This document shows, in pieces, positions 62,073 to 64,000 of a stretch of DNA of 64,000 nucleotides. Each line of letters starts with the position of its first letter. Positions within the stretch are counted from its first letter, which is position 1. Origin of the DNA: Acidobacteriota bacterium. Lineage in GTDB: Bacteria > Acidobacteriota > Blastocatellia > Pyrinomonadales > Pyrinomonadaceae. A model generated the notes under the pieces. It was given only the letters and a program-made list of their open reading frames with translations. It was not told the origin of the DNA and did no database searches. Position numbers and translations under genes: made by a program. The stretch covers positions 186,001 through 250,000 of the forward strand of contig QQUY01000002.1 in assembly GCA_003385635.1 (NCBI GenBank), given 5' to 3'.

Positions 62073-63794
62073 TCACTGCTTCCTGTACGCGATCTTTCCG
62101 CCGACGATCGTGTACAGCACTTCCGTAGAAGGGATCTCGTCTTCGGGAACCGTCAGTATGTCTTTCGAAAGCACGACAATATCGGCCAGCTTACCCGGTT
62201 CGAGCGAGCCCTTGATCTCTTCTTCAAAACCGGACTTCGCAACGTTGATCGTGTAAGACCTCAGAGCCTCCATCCTGCTCATCTTCTGATCCGGATAAAA
62301 GACCGATCCGTCATTCAGCTTTCTCGAAACGGTCGAATAGTACGAAGCGATCGGCGATACATCTTCGACCGGGGCATCTGTTCCGTTCGTAACGAGTGCA
62401 CCCGATTGCATAAGCTTCTGCCAAACGTAAGCACCTTCCTCGCTTCGCTTGTCGCCGAGTCGATCGGGCACCCAGGTTCCGTCTGACGTGCAGTGAACGC
62501 CCTGCATCGATGCAATGACTCCGAGCTTTCCGAACCTCGGAATGTCATCCGGATGAAGATGCTGTGCGTGCTCGATCCGCCATCGGAGGTCCTTCTTGTC
62601 CTCATTCGCCTTGTAGGCTTCTTCAAAGATATCGAGCACCTCGCGGTTCGCGCGGTCGCCTATCGCGTGAATACAAAGCTGATAGTCATTTGCGACGGCA
62701 AGTTCGGCGGTCTTCTTTGCAGATTCGATCGGGATGAGGTTCAGGCCGCTCAGTTCTGGTGCATCGCTATACGGTTCAAGAAGCCATGCGCCGCGAGATC
62801 CGAGTGCGCCGTCGATCGAAAGCTTGATCGCCCTCACGGTAAGCATGTTGTTTCCGTGACCGATCACTCTTGTGCTCGCAAGGTTCTTCTCATGGTTTTC
62901 GTTTGAATCCCGGATCATCATCCAGAGTCGAACCGGCATTTTGCCTTCATCAACCAGTTTCCTGAGGAACTCGACCACGCCGTAACTTGACCCGGCGTCG
63001 TGGAAGGTCGTAATCCCGTTCTCAAGGACTTCTTTGGCCGCAAGTTCCGCCGCCTCGCGCATGTTCGCATCACGTTCTTCATCCGTCGCGGGACCTATAT
63101 TCGCGCTTGAGACCAGCCCTTGCGCGGTTTCCCTCACAAAGCCGGTCGGATTCCCCTCAGCGTCCCTGAGGATCTCACCGCCCGCAGGATCCTTTGTCGA
63201 AGAATCTATGTTCGCGAGTTCCATAGCCTTCGCGTTGGCAAAAGAGCCGTGTCCGCTTGCGTGCGTCAGGATCACCGGATTGTCGGGAGACACTTCACTG
63301 AGCTTGTCGTGCACAGGTAGACCTTCAACCGCCGGTTCCGGCTTTTTATCCCACTTGTCCTGATGCCATCCTCTCCCCGTGATCCATTCGCCGGGCTTGG
63401 CTTTCTTTGCCGCCTCACCGACCATCGCGACGATCTCGTCCCAGTTCTTTGGCGTCGTCAGATCGAGGATCATCTTTGCGTTCCCGATCCCCATAAAATG
63501 GCCGTGTCCTTCGTTGAAACCGGGAATGGCAAGGCGCCCCTCGAGATCGATCTTCTCTGTTTCCGGACCCACGTATTTCTGAATCTCTTCGTCGGTTCCA
63601 ACCGCGACGATCTTATCGCCCTTCACAGCGAGCGCCTGAGCTTCTGTTTCCTTTTCGTCCACAGTGACGATCTTTCCGTTCAACAGCACAAGATCGGCGG
63701 GATCGTCGACGGTCGAAGCCGTGTTTTCGCAGCCGGACAATATAAGCGCGAAGATAGCGAGCAAGACGAATGTGCCGTGGGCTAACCGTTTCAT
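62073..63794 (-). CDS. YtcJ-like amidohydrolase lipoprotein (Amidohydro_3)
   Basis: 573 residues. Lipoprotein signal with lipobox LILSGC (Cys22), unusual for a family often cytoplasmic. Amidohydrolase fold with an N-terminal beta sandwich (VLLNGKIVTVDEKETEAQALAVKGDKIVAVGT), metal-binding HxH as GHGHFMG, FHDAGSSYG, CIHAIGDRANREVL and LRWRIEHAQHL, and a C-terminal strand set ending with LEPGKLADIVVLSKD. The YtcJ subgroup acts on unknown amide substrates. AAGGAG seven bases before the ATG fixes the start. The last codons and stop lie inside a period-7 repeat array. Confidence 0.92.
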   Translation of the reverse strand: MKRLAHGTFVLLAIFALILSGCENTASTVDDPADLVLLNGKIVTVDEKETEAQALAVKGDKIVAVGTDEEIQKYVGPETEKIDLEGRLAIPGFNEGHGHFMGIGNAKMILDLTTPKNWDEIVAMVGEAAKKAKPGEWITGRGWHQDKWDKKPEPAVEGLPVHDKLSEVSPDNPVILTHASGHGSFANAKAMELANIDSSTKDPAGGEILRDAEGNPTGFVRETAQGLVSSANIGPATDEERDANMREAAELAAKEVLENGITTFHDAGSSYGVVEFLRKLVDEGKMPVRLWMMIRDSNENHEKNLASTRVIGHGNNMLTVRAIKLSIDGALGSRGAWLLEPYSDAPELSGLNLIPIESAKKTAELAVANDYQLCIHAIGDRANREVLDIFEEAYKANEDKKDLRWRIEHAQHLHPDDIPRFGKLGVIASMQGVHCTSDGTWVPDRLGDKRSEEGAYVWQKLMQSGALVTNGTDAPVEDVSPIASYYSTVSRKLNDGSVFYPDQKMSRMEALRSYTINVAKSGFEEEIKGSLEPGKLADIVVLSKDILTVPEDEIPSTEVLYTIVGGKIAYRKQ

Positions 63795-63882
63795 AAGTTG
63801 TCTCCTTGAAAGCTGATCTAGTGGGGTCGCCTAAGAATATGTGCTAGCGTATTGCGTTTTCAAGCGGGCGGGACAAATCCGG

Positions 63883-63945
63883 GTTCCGGGTTCCGGGTTC
63901 CGGGTTCAAGATTCAAAGTTCAAAAATCAAAGTTTACGGTTCAAA
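63883..63945. repeat. Nine-unit period-7 array, GTTCMRR
   Basis: Units gttccgg (three), gttcaag, attcaaa, gttcaaa, aatcaaa, gtttacg, gttcaaa. The final 206 bases of the window (63795-64000) otherwise show no gene. Confidence 0.8.
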
Positions 63946-64000
63946 GAAGAGAGGGCACGTAGCATCGGCGGAAACGCGACCGTCAGGGAGCGTGCCCGGA

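Noticed and set aside
1-64000. rRNA, tRNA or prophage genes
   Set aside because: No tRNA T-loop context, rRNA-like stretch or phage structural gene was recognised on either strand by eye.

Overview
The window looks like a chromosomal segment from an Acidobacteriota-type bacterium, most likely class Blastocatellia. That is an inference from gene content, not from a marker gene. The cues are many exported proteins of unknown-function families (DUF2911, YceI, DUF3857, DUF4440/SnoaL), numerous exported peptidases and serine beta-lactamase-fold hydrolases, MacB-like permeases without an adjacent ATPase, moderate GC, and long intergenic gaps filled with short tandem repeats. No rRNA, tRNA or CRISPR array was seen.

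Layout. 1-9.9 kb: a truncated PAF-acetylhydrolase-like gene, an MBL-fold hydrolase, a LACTB-like serine hydrolase with TPRs, a SnoaL-like protein, class I fructose-bisphosphate aldolase, a DUF3857/transglutaminase-like protein, YceI and an SRPBCC protein. 10-21.5 kb: minus-strand genes for a DUF2585 membrane protein, a Tat-type amidohydrolase, a DUF2911 + M19 dipeptidase pair, an unknown membrane-anchored protein, a large MscS channel, and a TetR-serine hydrolase pair with a palindromic operator candidate. 21.7-33 kb: a two-domain M16 peptidase, a RAYT transposase bracketed by inverted REP elements, a CHAP-like protein, an M1 aminopeptidase, a HExxH protein and a GT-C-like membrane protein.

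33-39 kb holds two tandem MacB-like permease genes split by a complete 3200-bp IS1595-type element (34410-37609). It has 24-bp terminal inverted repeats and an 8-bp target duplication. Its four overlapping genes encode transposase, DNA cytosine methyltransferase, a putative restriction endonuclease and a Vsr nicking endonuclease. It appears to be a self-mobile restriction-modification module run from one promoter set in the right terminal repeat.

39-64 kb: a small LuxR-HTH/DUF4199/SnoaL group, a serine hydrolase, an S15 peptidase, an ester-cyclase-like protein, an alpha/beta hydrolase interrupted by an in-frame TAA, and a NAD-linked formate dehydrogenase. The catalytic subunit of that dehydrogenase contains an in-frame UGA followed by a bacterial SECIS-like hairpin, so it is probably a selenoprotein. 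Then come a lipoprotein, a SolA-like FAD oxidase, an AraC regulator with a serine hydrolase, three tandem serine hydrolases and a YtcJ-like amidohydrolase lipoprotein.

Most intergenic gaps carry degenerate tandem arrays with a period of exactly 7 bp (sometimes 9 bp) and REP-like hairpins with covarying stems. This layer is not explained by the genes. All functional calls come from reading motifs; no database search was run.
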